From: Tolypocladium sp. Sup5 PDA-1 | Lineage: Eukaryota > Ascomycota > Sordariomycetes > Hypocreales > Ophiocordycipitaceae | DNA length: 64,000 nucleotides | Assembly (NCBI GenBank): GCA_000750105.3 | Contig: JPHH03000007.1 | Span: 558,001 to 622,000, forward strand | Reading direction: 5' to 3' | In this document: piece by piece, positions 44,379-56,747 of the stretch | How the letters are laid out: every line of letters begins with the position of its first letter | Position numbering within the stretch: the stretch's first letter is position 1 | The notes under the pieces: generated by a model | Seen by the model: only the letters and a program-made list of their open reading frames with translations | What the model was told of the DNA's origin: nothing | Database searches by the model: none | Position numbers and translations under genes: made by a program

Positions 44379-44889
44379 GGTCCATATGAAAGAAGGAACC
44401 TAGCCGTGGGTAGAAGGCAAAGGCAAAGGCAAATGCAAAGGCATCGTCCGTTGCACGGCTCACTGAGCAAGACGCGGCCTGTCCTTTTCAGTTGGCCCGT
44501 CGAGTGAGTATTTATCGTGGTGGAACAGCGTTCAAGAAGACCGTAAAGCTGACCACCTGGGCCCATGTCGACGCGATTGCTGTTTGGGAAGACGGGTGCC
44601 TGGTGCTGTCAAGCCTCGGAAACGTGCATGATCATGGTCTGTAGTCGACTGTGGATTCCTGTGGACCGTGGTGAAGCTTCTGTGGAGACGGGGGGATGCA
44701 GGCGGCAGCGCACTAAATCCGACCCCCTGTAGGCCGTGGACCCTCCAGCGTGCACCCCAAGACCCATCACCAACCACGACGTAACTTACACTAGTCCATA
44801 CCTTACTTACCACAACCAACAACTCGAAAACAATTCGCTGTCGCTTTTCTTTTCTCTTCGCTGGGTATCGAATAGTATAAATATGCCAC
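44379..44889. other. Intergenic, no gene recognised
   Basis: 511 bp between two minus-strand genes. A run of AAAGGCAAATGCAAAGGC-like repeats near 44418-44445 precedes POL4; nothing else is evident. Confidence 0.4.
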
Positions 44890-45956
44890 CTAACTCATCC
44901 CGCTTAGATGCTTTGCAACAGCAGCCCCCCTCTTCTTGTCCATGGCCATACTCACGGCCGCCACCGACATCCACCAGCCCAGCAGCACCAGCCTATTCAG
45001 CATCCACCACATCCAATGCCGATCGCAAGCATAATCCCACTGCTGCTGGTACTTCTCGGGGTTCACTATGAACAAAATGTAGTAATAGAACTGCAGCGCC
45101 GTATTAGCTCACACGATGCATGGTCCCTGCTGGGGAGCAAGCATGCCCTCACGGTTTCCGCCATGTCCAGGAGCGCCGAAAGCAGCCACAGCATCGTCCA
45201 GGTGTACTGGAACGAGAGGCCCTCCGGGAACCACCACGCAAATGGGTCTCTTCGGTCGCTAGGGAACAAGGAGAGGAGAACTGAAAGCATCATCACGGCG
45301 CCGACGATCGACACTAGAGTCGTCACAAATGAGGTCGCAATCTCAGGGTCTCCTGGGTGCCGGATCGGTTCCCGACAAATGACCAGCAGCCCAGAGGCCT
45401 CAATGTCGCGCCTCTTGACAAGCAACAGTCAGTAAAGCTCGCTCTCTCACAGGAATTCATGTCCGGACCAACCTACATTCTGTCGAAACGGCTCCATTGT
45501 CCCCAACAGCATGAAGCTCGCCAAGAGATGCCCGAAACACTTGTGAACCCCGCAGAGCTGTCCATCCGGCGGCAAGAGACCTACCGTCTCGGCGGCATCG
45601 TAGACAAAGACACACAAGATGCCAGCGCAAACGTAGTAGACAACGCCGCGGTTTTTCAACGCCGTCACGGCGGCCGCCATCAAACAGTCCTGCAGCCGCT
45701 CCTACCGACTGCGGCGTTTTCTCTTGAGTATATGCGAGCCTGGAGGTAGACGCTTCGTAGCTGAGTCTGGGGCCGGCGTCAGAAGCAGGCAGTAGATTCC
45801 ATGCACCAATAGCACGATCATGGTCCATTGGATGATGAGTAGCGGATCGTCCCAGCCCTTGCCGAGGGTCGATTGGTGGATGCCGTAGATTTGGCGGGCG
45901 GCGACGGAGCAGGCGCCGAGGAGCCAGAAGACGAGGTGGTAGCGCACCGAAAACAT
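44890..45956 (-). CDS. Multi-pass membrane protein, about seven segments, unknown function
   Basis: ATG 45956, stop TAG at 44892-44890. Supported splices: intron 45414-45476 (63 nt) and intron 45091-45152 (62 nt), both phase 0. The first 480 bp hold an in-frame TAG (45701-45699) after 84 codons. A GT-AG intron at 45690-45806 (117 nt, phase 0) removes it, and the joined sequence gives one clean hydrophobic helix (LLIIQWTMIVLL + DCLMAAAVTAL). With that splice the protein is about 274 residues with about seven hydrophobic segments, including VVYYVCAGILCVFVYDA, IATSFVTTLVSIVGAVMMLS, FQYTWTMLWLLSALLDM and MWWMLNRLVLLGWWMSVAAV. No family was recognised. If the TAG is real, only a short protein or a broken gene remains. 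Confidence 0.6.
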
Positions 45957-46768
45957 GTTGTGAGCGAACGACGGGGTGCTTGAAGATGCTTAGCTAGGGG
46001 TGGCTGAGGATAGTGGGAGGACTGGCTATTGTGTCGATATCATGCTCGTCGTGGTAAAAGTGGAGGCTGACGAACGGTACCTAGACGGAGGCTGCCCATG
46101 TTCATGCCATGCACAGGCAGGCAAACTGCAGGCGTCGAGGTGAGAGGCAAGTGAGCTGCTGGCGAGCTTCCCTGACCCATTGAATGCACCTGCCATCTTC
46201 ATCGGCGCAGTACAATCACATGTCGCCGTTCCACGACTGCAAGACCAAGTGCACGCAATCAAGCGGGATGTGCCACTGATACTGCTATGCTTGAAGCAGC
46301 TCCTGTTCGTCTAACCCGCCTACCTAATATACATACACCTTTCCGTCTCCTCTTGTCTCCTCATCGATGCAACTAGATAGTGCTATAAAACATTAAGTCC
46401 AAAAAATCTAATTGCGCAGGCAAGGTACGCATATCGTCCCCGGCCCACGGCCGGTGGGCCGTCCCAAGAATCCATGCCCTCCCCAGTAGCAAGAATGGCC
46501 TGTTTCTGGTAGAGCGTGTAGGTGCGTGCGAGTGTAGCCGTTGTCCCCAAAAGAGCCGACTCCGAGGCGTATCAATAGCCTTACGAGTAATGTTTGTTCG
46601 GGACGGTCCCAAGCCCGTACCGTGATAGGGCCTACCTCCGTATGGATGCAAGCAAAGCAACAGCAAAACTCCAATCGCTAAATGCAGCAGCATTGATTTT
46701 TCGGCTCATGACACCGTGCCCTCAGCCCCAAATCAGCCCACGCCGGGCCGTGTTCGTCTCCCAGTTAG
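45957..46768. other. Intergenic, no gene recognised
   Basis: About 810 bp between the membrane-protein start and the coiled-coil gene stop, both on the minus strand. AT-richer near 46310-46400. No gene or element supported. Confidence 0.4.
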
Positions 46769-49700
46769 CTAGACGACAACTCCACTCAGAGACTTGAATC
46801 GCTCTTGAAACGACTTGGACTGCTCGTCCACGAGAATCTTCTGGAGACGCCTAGTCTCCCGGGCGGCCGCCTCGCGCTCCTCCTGGAGGTTCATGACGTC
46901 GATCTGCGCCGTGTTCATCTTGGCCACGACCTGCTGGATCTCGTTCTCGGCATCCGCGAGTGCCGTTTCAAGCTCCGCGACTTGTGCTCGGAGCGTCTTG
47001 ATTTGAACCTCCTCTTCAAAGCTCTTGACCGAGATGGCCTGTGAGGAGCGAGCGAACATCTTGGAAGCTCCTGGCTTCAGGAGAGGTGACTTGGGCGCAG
47101 TCATGCCGACGCCAGCGCCACTATTGATCCGGCGCAGCTGCTCGTTGTGCGCCTCTCGCAACTGCGAGATTTCCTCTTCGTGGCGTCCGACCCGATCCTC
47201 CGATGCAGTCTGAGACGCAACCAACTGCTCCTCGAGGGCATGAAGGCGTTCCTGCAGCCCGCTGATTCGCTCCGAGTTGGCTTTTCGCTCCGCGTCTCCT
47301 CTCACTACTGTGTCAGATAGGCGCTGCCGCAGCTCGGTGTTCGTCGACAACTGCGTTCGGACCTGGGTTGCCAATTGCTCGACGCGCTGGGCAGAATCGT
47401 TGAGCTCGTCCGCCAGCTCCTTTTCTCTTTCGACGCTCTGGGACTCGATTGCTGCCAGGTTATTAAGTTGACTCCGAAGGCCATTCGACTGCTGTCTGGC
47501 CGCATCTCGCTCTGAGACGGCGGCAGAGAGCGACTGCTCGAGCCGTTGCATGGCAAGCTGCGTCTTCTCGTCGGAGGCGCCGGTGCCTGAGCTAAGCTCG
47601 AGCTTCTTGATGCGCTCCAGCGCCTCGGTATACGCGTCTTGCAGGTCCCTGTAGGCCCTCTCAAGCGACTCGGATGTGATGGGCACGCTTGGCGATCCGC
47701 TGGAGCTGCTCGATCGAGCCATGGACGGTGGAATGAGAATATCCTTTTCCTTGAGCAGGGTGCGGAGCGATGCGATCTCTTCCTCGGCCCTATCGAGGTC
47801 CATCTTCAGCCCAACGAGGCCCTTTTCGACCTGCCACTTCTGCTCGAGCGCATCCTCGGCGCGTCGTCGGAGGACGCTGATCTCTGTCCTCAGGTTCGAA
47901 ACGTCCTTTTCGAACCCTGCCTTCCGCGGCGAGTCGGACAGCAGTCGTTGTCGTTCGTTCTCCAGGATTCGAATTTTCTTTTGGTTTTCACGGTTCTGGA
48001 ACTCTTGTCTCTCCAGGAGATTCTTGAGCGCACTGTGGAGTGCATCACGCTGTGCCTCGACATCCTTTAGTCGCTCAGCAAGTTGCTCCCGCGACTCGAC
48101 CTGACCGTTCTTAACGCTGTCAGATCGTGACAAACCACTGAGAGCGGGTGGCCCCCGAGGCCGGAAAGAGCTTGCGGCCACCGAGTTGGACCTTGACAGA
48201 GCGAAGCCCTCTGGTGGCCCTCCCGACGAGTTGCGCAAGGACGTGTTCTCTTGCTGCAGGGACTGAAGCTGCTGCTGCATCTTGGTTGATTCATAGGTAA
48301 GGTTGGTGTACGAGGCAGCCTCCGATTCGAGCCCCTCTACACGTGCCCGCAGTTGCGGAACCACCTCGTCGCGGAGGTTGTCTCGCTCGTTGCACGCATC
48401 TTGGAGCTCGCCCTTGAGGGCAGACAGGAGGTCCTCAAAGTTGTTCTTGGACTGGCGTTCCTCGGACAGTCTCCGCCTCAGGTCCTCGCACGTGTTTTCC
48501 AGTTCCTTGACTCGATCATTGGCGTCCATGTTGTTCATCTGGGCCAGGTCCATCTGGGACGCCTTCTCCGAGAGCTCCTTGATCTGCTGATCGAGGGCTT
48601 TCCTTTTGGACCTCTCATCTTGCAGTTTGTTAGAGAGCTCCAGGCGGATAGAGGCCTTTTCCTGTTCTGATCGTCTTTGAATCTTTTCGATTTCTTCCCT
48701 GGTCTGGTCGTATTCGCTCAGCTTGGCGGAGCTGTACCCCGAGTCGGAGAAGTAATCGCTCGTCCTCTTGCTTGGGGCCTGGGGGTTGCTGGCTTGTTCC
48801 TGGAGCCGGTCAACGAGATCCTCCAGGTCCATCTCACGCCGAATGGACGCCGCCAGCTCGGAGCTGATGGCCTTTAGCTCTTCTTCCATCTCTTCGACTT
48901 GGACGGATGAGAGAGCTTGGGATGGTGGTGGTGTAGATAGATATGATTCGCAGTAGTTGATGGGGTTCGCTTTCGCCGCATTGGCCTTGGGATTTTCAGA
49001 CAAAGACCTGTTTGCGTGCAGCGCATCGTTTGTCGACCCCTTGCGACTAGGGGATAAAGGTGAGGGGATGGATGAGAAGTCGGTCACGGACGGTGACTGA
49101 TTTCCCCAGCCGAACAAAGAGGCAAGCGGAGATGCCTGGCTCGGAGACTTGGGGAGCGGCTTGTTGAGCAGAGGTGAGGCAGCTAGCTTTGCCGACTCTG
49201 GAGACTGTGATTCAATGTTTGATTTGCGCTCGTCTAGGGCGACGGATGTATCGACCTTGTCGAGCTTGAGATGTGGCGGCGTTGGCTTTGGCGCAAACAT
49301 GAGCGGAGGGGTCGGACTATGATTAATATTATCGGCGTATAGGGACTCGACGTCGTCGGAGCTGTCGTCTAATGGTTGGGTAGGAGTTCCGTCACGAGCG
49401 GCATCCGGCGCGAAGTCGGATCCTTCTGATATCAGATCGTCGTACTCGGACAAGACATCCGATAGCTCTGCGGGAGCGAGATCCGGTTGGTGACGGGATG
49501 GAATGCTGTGAGCCTTGGGCGTAGCGGCGTCGACAGGCGCCAGCTTGACGGGGGATCTGGGAGCGCGAGAGGAATTCCAGTCAGCCAGAGCCGCCTGTCA
49601 TGGCGCGGGAGAGCGCGTGGGAAACGGGAAAGCGCGGAAAGCTAAAGTATAAGGCAAAAGCAGGCAACGGGGACTCACTCGCACTGGGGCAGAGATGCCC

Positions 49701-50244
49701 GGACGGCAGGCGAAAAGTCGTACAAGGTCGGACTGTCGACGGACAGCGGCCTCGCAAAGCGGTGATCGGGCTTGGGCAGCTCGACGTACGAGGTGGGAGG
49801 GGCGGGAGAGCCGGCCGAGGAGCGGATGGAGGCGATCAGGGACAGGGACGAGGCCGTCGACGAGAGCGGTTTGCGCCTGATGGGACTCCTGACGAGGGCA
49901 GCTGGGACCGGAGCCGGAGCAGGCGTGGACCCGGGTGTCGGTTTCGGGGTCGCGGGCGAGGGCGAGTCGACGAGACTATTGGACAGGCTGTGACGGGCAG
50001 CAGTCTGCTCAGCGGTGTCAGAGGACGACGACTTCCGGCGGCGGTGGTGGTGGTGTGAGTGGGAGAGCCTGAGCGAGAGTGAGGGCCGATGCTGGTGGTG
50101 CGGTGATGGGACGTCTCGGAGGATATCAGACGAGGCAGAGGCGGTATCAGAGTGCGGCGCGATCGACGGCGGCGTCTCCATCGTGGCCGTCGTCGAGGGA
50201 GCCTGCGGCCCGGCTCCGACCCCCGGTGCCAGTGGTGATGCCAT
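46769..50244 (-). CDS. Long coiled-coil protein with disordered N-terminus
   Basis: Two exons (50244-49679 and 49556-46769) give 1117 residues; the 122-nt intron joins in phase 2. The first ~350 residues are disordered, with Ser/Pro/His-rich stretches (SLRLSHSHHHHRRRKSSSSD) and short conserved patches such as SEYDDLISEGSDFAP. From about residue 390 to 1100 the sequence is almost all heptad coiled coil, with Leu/Glu/Lys/Arg pattern (for example EEMEEELKAISSELAASIRR, LEDLVDRLQEQ, RLEQSLSAAVSERD). There is no motor, kinase or membrane segment. Such proteins occur in filamentous ascomycetes, sometimes under names like M protein repeat protein, and are thought to be structural or polarity-related; this is inference. 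A start at 50181 (METPPS...) is also possible. Confidence 0.8.
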
Positions 50245-52957
50245 ATTGGGACGAGCGGTGCGTGCGTGTGACGGACCAGCAACAATGTCTTATCGCCGGG
50301 GCATTAAATTGGCCATGAAAAAGGGACGGTGGTGTCGGCAGCGGACGGACGGTCGAGAGAGGGAGTTGGTCATGAGATTGGTTTGAAGTGGCTGTCGACG
50401 GTGGAGGAGGAGGACCTCAGGGCCGCTGCTCTCACCTCGCCATGGCCCTCCAGGTACGGGCTACGGGCTTACAGGGAGGAAGAGGCGCGCGTTGGGCCCG
50501 GAGCGGCCTAGCGCACGGTGCTTGGCCGGCAGGGTCGCATCGCCTGTCGACCTGCCCTGGCCAGAAAGGGGCAAGGCAGCTAATTTACAGCGGCCAGGGG
50601 GGGGGGGGCGGCTTGGGCCCTTGGGGGCCTTTGGAGCGGTAGGTACCTTAGGCTGGCCGCTGCTGGCGAGGTGTTGGGGGTATCCAACTGGTTGGGTGCC
50701 CGTGCCCGTCCTCACAGCGGCCGTCCAGTGACGGTTGCAGCGCGCCCCGTGGTTGGCCGGTACCTGCACTAGCGCCAGGGGAACTGCAACCCACTGGACG
50801 TCCAGGGGCGCATTCTACCGGGGCGCCGCCAACGGTTCGTTTGGTGTTGACGACAGGCGTGGCGTTCGCTCGCTGACGGTGGCTGTCGACGGTAGGACGT
50901 ACTCGTAGTTCTCCCAGATGAATTGAGCGGCGGTGGGGATAAAACGAGCGGGAGGGGGATGGACTGGAAGCCCCTGTCCCTGCCGTGGCCCTGATGTTGC
51001 TTGGCAGCTTCCTGGCCCCCGATGCAGCACCCATGGAGGCCCCCGACTGGTTCGTGCTTGCGCCGCGAGACTGTATCCAAGTCTGACGTGACATGACATC
51101 CATGGATCCACGACAGCCCGTACTCGTATGTAGGTATCCGTAGCCGCCGTGTGTTTCCCTGACGTGTCGGCAGAAGGTTTAGAAACCAAACAAAGGGAAC
51201 AAAAGAAAGTCAAAACCGGCCCATCATGGGGCATCGTGCGTTTCAGACGGGCACTGACAGCTTGACACGCGCCAGGCCACTTTAAGCTCGCCCGTGTCGC
51301 ACAGTCGCAGCACAAACGCATGGCGCGACGGCAGACTCAAACCTAACCTTACTCACATCACCTCCCTCCTCACACGAGAATCGGGCTCATGGATTTTATC
51401 CCCCGACGACCGCCGCAGCCGCCCGCTCCGGCCAAAATACAGGCAGAAGCCCGTTATCGAGGACTTTAGTGGTCGGCGACGATGTGCATGGGGGGGGGCA
51501 GATCCTGTGGCTGGATGGTCGAGCCTTTTGCCGCTGGCTGGATGGAAGGACAGGGGGTTGTTGAGGATGGTGACTGGCGGCGGAAGCGCTCGGCGCCGAT
51601 GCTTGGTGGACACGACGGGCCACTCACTGCTTGACTGTGTCCTCTCGTTGCCCGTGGCTTGTGACGACTTGGCTGGCGCTGTCCGTTACCTATGGACGGT
51701 GACTGGGCCCGTTGCCCATCGTCATCATCGACCAGCGCCAAATCAATCATCCCCCCAAGCCTCACTCACAAGCGCCCAAGGTAGACAGCGCCACCTCAAT
51801 GATCAGTGTGGGGAGCCCAGCAGATCATCCTCTTGCATGTCTCACTGCCAATCTGCACAAACCGGCACCGCGCAGACGCAGACGACTTCTAGACTGCACA
51901 GCCGCTGCGCAACCGCTGCGCAACCTCCCGCCTCCCCCCTTTTTCCTTCTTCCGCCCGCTGACAGCATGCAAGGCGCCCTCCCTCCGACGTTGGTCACGT
52001 TGTTGACAGCTGCCCTTTTGTTCGGCAGCAGGGCAAAGCAAATCCGTGTCGCCCTTGATGATGGTTCGATGAGAGAGAGGGAGAGACTAAGAGACCCTTG
52101 TCTATGTCCAATCCAAATTTGGACATGCCCCGTCCCAAAGTAATCTTATAGTGTCTAGGGATTCGAGTCCACTTCATCTCGCGAGCCCGTGGTCGAAGCG
52201 CCCAAGGCCCCAAGCTCGGTGTCGGTCCAGGACTCCAGTCTCCAGGCGCTTTATTTTAAATTAAGAAGCACACCTCATCCCCTGACCCAGTGCTTGTCGG
52301 CACGCTTGGCCCGGGCTTTCTCTCTTATCATGCCCAACCACCACGGCAGATGCGCGCCTTCGCGCGGAGAAGGCGACCAGCATCGGCGCCGCCAGGTGGC
52401 CTTGCAAAGAGATCGTCGCCTCGAGGCCCATCTGGGCGAATGAGTGGACTGCCGACGACGCGGTTGTTCTTTGGATTGCTACCTCGTACCAATGGGAGTG
52501 AAGTGAGCCTTCTGGTCCTCTGATGAGCTGCTGTTGGGTTTGGTTCAAGTGCGCGCCATCGCCCCCTTTGGCCACGTATCAGCGCAGCCTATCCTCTGTT
52601 GACCGCTCTGTCGTTTGATTCGGCTCAGCTCGTATCTGTGGTAGCAAACTAGCAATGCTTGCGCTATATGGGGGATGGGGCTCTTGTTCACGGGTGAGCT
52701 GAACAGAGCACAAGGCGGATCGTGGGACTCGACTGGCTCACAACGTACGTGTGCTCAGAGATTCGCGAATAGCTTCTGGTGTAAAAGAAATTATAAGGGA
52801 AAAAAAAGGGGGGGGGTTTGTACAAAGTACTTTCTAGCAAAATCAATGTGACAACTCCCTCTCCCTACTACTATTCCGTAGCACGACTGCGGGCCAGAGC
52901 ATAACCCCTCGGTACTCATTCGCCTCAACGCCCATTGACATCGTATCCCTTTGTCTC
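50245..52957. other. Gene-poor region between the coiled-coil gene and MED16
   Basis: About 2.7 kb with no recognised gene. It contains a 12-base G run at 50597-50608, two one-mismatch copies of the promoter element (50899-50908, 51120-51129, reverse orientation), and A/G homopolymers near 52800. It includes the promoter of the coiled-coil gene and the 3' region of MED16. The many open frames on both strands have no motifs. Confidence 0.45.
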
Positions 52958-55900
52958 TCACAGCACAATCTTCCCCTTAGGCAGCAGTGCCCAGTAGCCA
53001 CCGCACGAACATTTCCGCTGTTGTCCCAGCACAAACGTAAATCCCGGCCGGCTGCCAAATACATCCTCCATCACGGACGCGCATCTCGTGCATCGCCTCC
53101 AATGCGGTCCTGTCGTGCTTGGCCGAAGCTCAACCCTCTTGAAAAGGTCCACGTAGGACCCCTTGGCCCTCCGAGCGGCCAGACTGGCACTGTCATCCTG
53201 TACCCCGAGGAGCCCAAAGTCCGCAAAGAACAGCTTTGCCGGATCCGTCTGCGCCCGGAAGGCGGGGAGGTCCTTGGCGAAGAGCTTCTTGATCACGGGC
53301 AGGAATGCGGGAGGCGGCGATGTCGCCAGCAACATGCCGACTTCAAACTGTATCTGTGTCGTCTTGATGGCCACGTCGATCTGCTTGCCTTGAGGTGCGT
53401 TGGGCCCGTTCTTGATCATGGTAGGCAAGAAGTGCTGGTAAGCTTGCCTGATGTCTGATCCGAGCACGTTAAGGAGCTTTTCCAACTCGGTGACGCTGAC
53501 CAGGCTCGACACCGTGACCTGCTGCATCTTCTGGTAGGCCTGCTGCAGCTGGGGGTTCGGCAGCTTGCCGGTCCCTGTCTGGTCCGCCATGGCCGACTGT
53601 CGCCTGTAAAAGTCGATTGCTTTGTTGCTCAGCGCCTCCATGTGCGCTATTCTGCGGCACAGGGCAGACAGGAAGCTGCGGCTGCATGAGCAGAGAAGCA
53701 GGTGGAGAGCCACATCGTTTCTCTCGTGCAAGTACGCCGTCATTTCAACAAAACGCTGCGGTATGAGTCGTTGGGTGAAGTTGTCGTCATTCATCAGCTC
53801 AAAGAGACAGTCCGTCAGCCACGACAGAAGTTCCAGAGACCACTTCGCGCAGCCCGTCAACGCATCTACAACCTCTGCAACACCCAGCGTTAGCCGCAAG
53901 TCTCTACATCTGCACAACGGCTCCATACGTACCATGCTCGTCGAGAGGGCTCATCTTCTCTCGAACCGTCATAGGCGTGTTGCTTGCAAGCGTGATGAGA
54001 ATCACCACGTTCCGGACATTCAGGTCCAATGTCGCAAACTTGCTCTGGAAGGACCGCCGGCGGTTGTCCCCCCTGAAGCCCAGGCTGTTCATGATGCTGA
54101 GGCAGGCTTGCAGCGGCGCATTTCTCATAAGGGCGTCGTGGTGCATCTCCTCGGAGTAGTCGACCTGGATTTTGAGAATGCGAATGAGCTCGCTGATCCA
54201 GTCCTGAGTGAATCCTGCTGTTGTTAGCACCCCTGTTCTCCAAATACAGTCTCATGAGTAGGACTAACTCTTCTTCGACGTAAAGGGCTGTACAATCGCG
54301 AGCATGTCGTCGTAGTTACTCTGGTACCACATGGAAGAGGCCGCCGTCACCGCCAAGCCAGCGATGCTGGCCGCATAATGGGCTATTACCCTGTCAGCCA
54401 CAACTCGACGTGGTATATCGACACGCGCAGACTGTACCTTCGTGCATGGAGTTGCCAATATCACCCATTGGATAATGCAGTCTGCTCCATCGGACCTTTC
54501 CGTCATCACCTAGCTGGATCATGGAGCAGTGCGTGGGCGAAAACGCGACTTGTTGGCCTGGTTGATGTTAGACGTGGTGTCGCCACAGGAGGGTATTGTA
54601 CACGTACAAGGCCCGTCATCCGTATAGGCCCAGCCCACTTGTCGCAGGTTCATGACCTTGGTGAGGTCCTCTGCGGCGTAAACCTCTTCAAAGGTGAATC
54701 GGTCGCGGTACTCCACCGTCCCGTCCGACATGGTGAGTACCAGGACCTTTCCAAACTGGATCGCCTGGAAGCCGACGACTGCTTTGTCGATGACGATCGG
54801 GTCCAGCTTGCGGAGCTGCATTGCATTGGGCGGCTCTGATGAGACGCTGTTTTTGCGATTCCCCAGTTGATCAAATGCCGGGTGCAGGTTCTGTCTCTTT
54901 TCAACTGCCTCCCACCGGTCGAGGATGCTTTGAGGTGCTTGGTAGGATCCTTCTGCGGGTACGCGCGACCTCACCGTGACAATCATGGGTGGAACCGTGC
55001 TCTTCCCAGTGTTGTCCATGAGAGAGGGCAACACCTGCAAGTGAGATAACTCTGCCATGGACGCGTCATGGCTTGGTTCGTTTGAGCCGCTGTGAAGCCA
55101 ACTGGTCGAAGCAAGATGCGTCTCGACGAGCGCCGGGTTAAGGCGGGCGTTCTGGGGCATCGGGTTCTTCTCCGACGAGCTTCCGGGACCGCCCCATTGT
55201 ATTTCGAGCTTGAGGAGCTTCAGTCTTAAGGATGTTGTTGCAACAGCAATCATCAAGAACTCTGCGACAGTGTCAGCAAAGCGTGTGGCGGGGAAGGGGA
55301 CTGGGTCCTCACTCTTGTCGGAGGCCAGCGCCGCATGAGTAACGAGTTCGTCGGAGGAATTCACACTTTCAAGCTCCACGATGGTCTCCTCCATCCTGTT
55401 GTTATTTTGCGACCAAATCATCTTCAACATGCCGCCTATCGTGACGCAGAACAAGGCGCTCTTGGACGAATGAGGGTGGCTGGGTCCTCCCGCGTGCACA
55501 AAGGAGCTTTCATAGTGATACGAGCTGCCTTGCTTGTTCGCCGGGCCGTACATGACGTTGTACGGTTTCTAGCATCGTCAGATCCACGCACTGCTGGTGT
55601 TGGAGTAGACTTTCTTACCTGCTGGTTGGAGGGTGCCACGGCCAGCCAGTAGCAGCCCATGACGGCGTTAACGTCATCGATGGCATCGGCGTCCCATTTC
55701 CTCGTGATGTACGGGTGATTGAGAGAAATCGGAAAGCTGAGCAGGGCGACTCTCCCGACGGCGTCCACGACGGCGAGCTCCGGGCTGCTCGTCGCGCCCC
55801 ATTCCAGGTGGACCAAGGGGATTGCAGGCGTGCCCTTGACCAGCTCGCAGGTGGTCGGCTCGCTCAGGTCCCACGAGCCGTTGTCAGGGTGGCATCTCAA

Positions 55901-56192
55901 GAAGCGCAGCTGCAACAATTGTCCATCTGGGGTCAAGGAGGCAATGGTCCCCGACCTTGACCAGGCGACAGCCCTGCGGAACGGGTCAGCACGATGTCCG
56001 TGTCGTCAAGCTCGAGGTGAAGCAGAGGCGGATGTCATACTGGCCGCATCCCCGGCTCCTCAGCTCGTCGAGTCTCTGCTGGAGCTGCTTGCCCTGAGAC
56101 CTCACGGGAAGCGACAAGGCGACGTCGTCGCCAAACAGGTCGTCCACGTCGTTGAGGTCCACCGACATGGCATTATCGAGCATGAGAGGCAT
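52958..56192 (-). CDS. MED16: Mediator complex subunit 16 (Sin4)
   Basis: Eight exons; firm borders: 56192-56041, 55973-55619, 55568-55313, 55261-54608, start of exon five at 54557, 54403-54269, 54217-53933, 53874-52958. Length about 950 residues. Motifs: the N-terminal AVAWSRSGTIASLTPDG typical of Med16, a WD-like front part (for example LVHLEWGATSSPELAVVDA, GDIGNSMHE), a helical middle (AAAEDLTKVMNLRQVGWAY), and the ending CTRCASVM ... CSCGGYWALLPKGKIVL, the conserved C-terminal Zn-like and WALLPKGK motif. Med16 is in the Mediator tail and links activators to RNA polymerase II. The donor of the intron ending at 54404 is unresolved: it gives either a 34-nt or a 61-nt intron, both in phase. 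Confidence 0.88.
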
Positions 56193-56747
56193 ATCCTTGG
56201 CGGTGGTCATCGGCACGGTTCGCCGGCATGAAATCCGGGCATTCAAGCTCGGCAAGGTAAGGTCGAAACTGCCCAACACTCGTTCATAAAGATGGCAAAG
56301 GGAACATTGAATTCAAGAGTCGGATCCGCGACAGGGGCTGTCGCGAACTTAACTCTGACAATAATAGGTGATGTGTGTTGCAAGTGTCAAAGACTCCAGA
56401 GGTTCTGGCTGCTGCCCATTGGTAGGCGCCAGCTGCCCCAGGCTCGTGCACAAAGTATGGCGGCAAAATCTCGGCAAGACGCGTCCTCATCACGGCATCT
56501 CAAATTATTCACTCCAGAACAGCAAAGACAAAACAACAAAGACAGGGCAGCAAAGACCAGGTCGAGGCCTCGCTGCCGCTGCGCAACTCAGCAGGCGTCC
56601 TTGCGCTGGCGCTGTTGTCCTACCAAGGCGTTCCACATGGCCCAATACCGAAAACCAAGTCGACAGTCGCACAATCTCGGGAATGCTTCACGTACGGTAG
56701 CGAGCGACAGCAGTGGCATGCCGCTCTATTCATATACGCATTTCTCA
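56193..56747. other. Intergenic region upstream of MED16
   Basis: 555 bp between two minus-strand genes (3' end of the transporter, promoter of MED16). Nothing specific recognised. Confidence 0.4.

Noticed and set aside
50597..50608. 12-G run as a G-quadruplex regulator
   Set aside because: A single uninterrupted homopolymer is not a convincing quadruplex and may be a sequencing or slippage feature.
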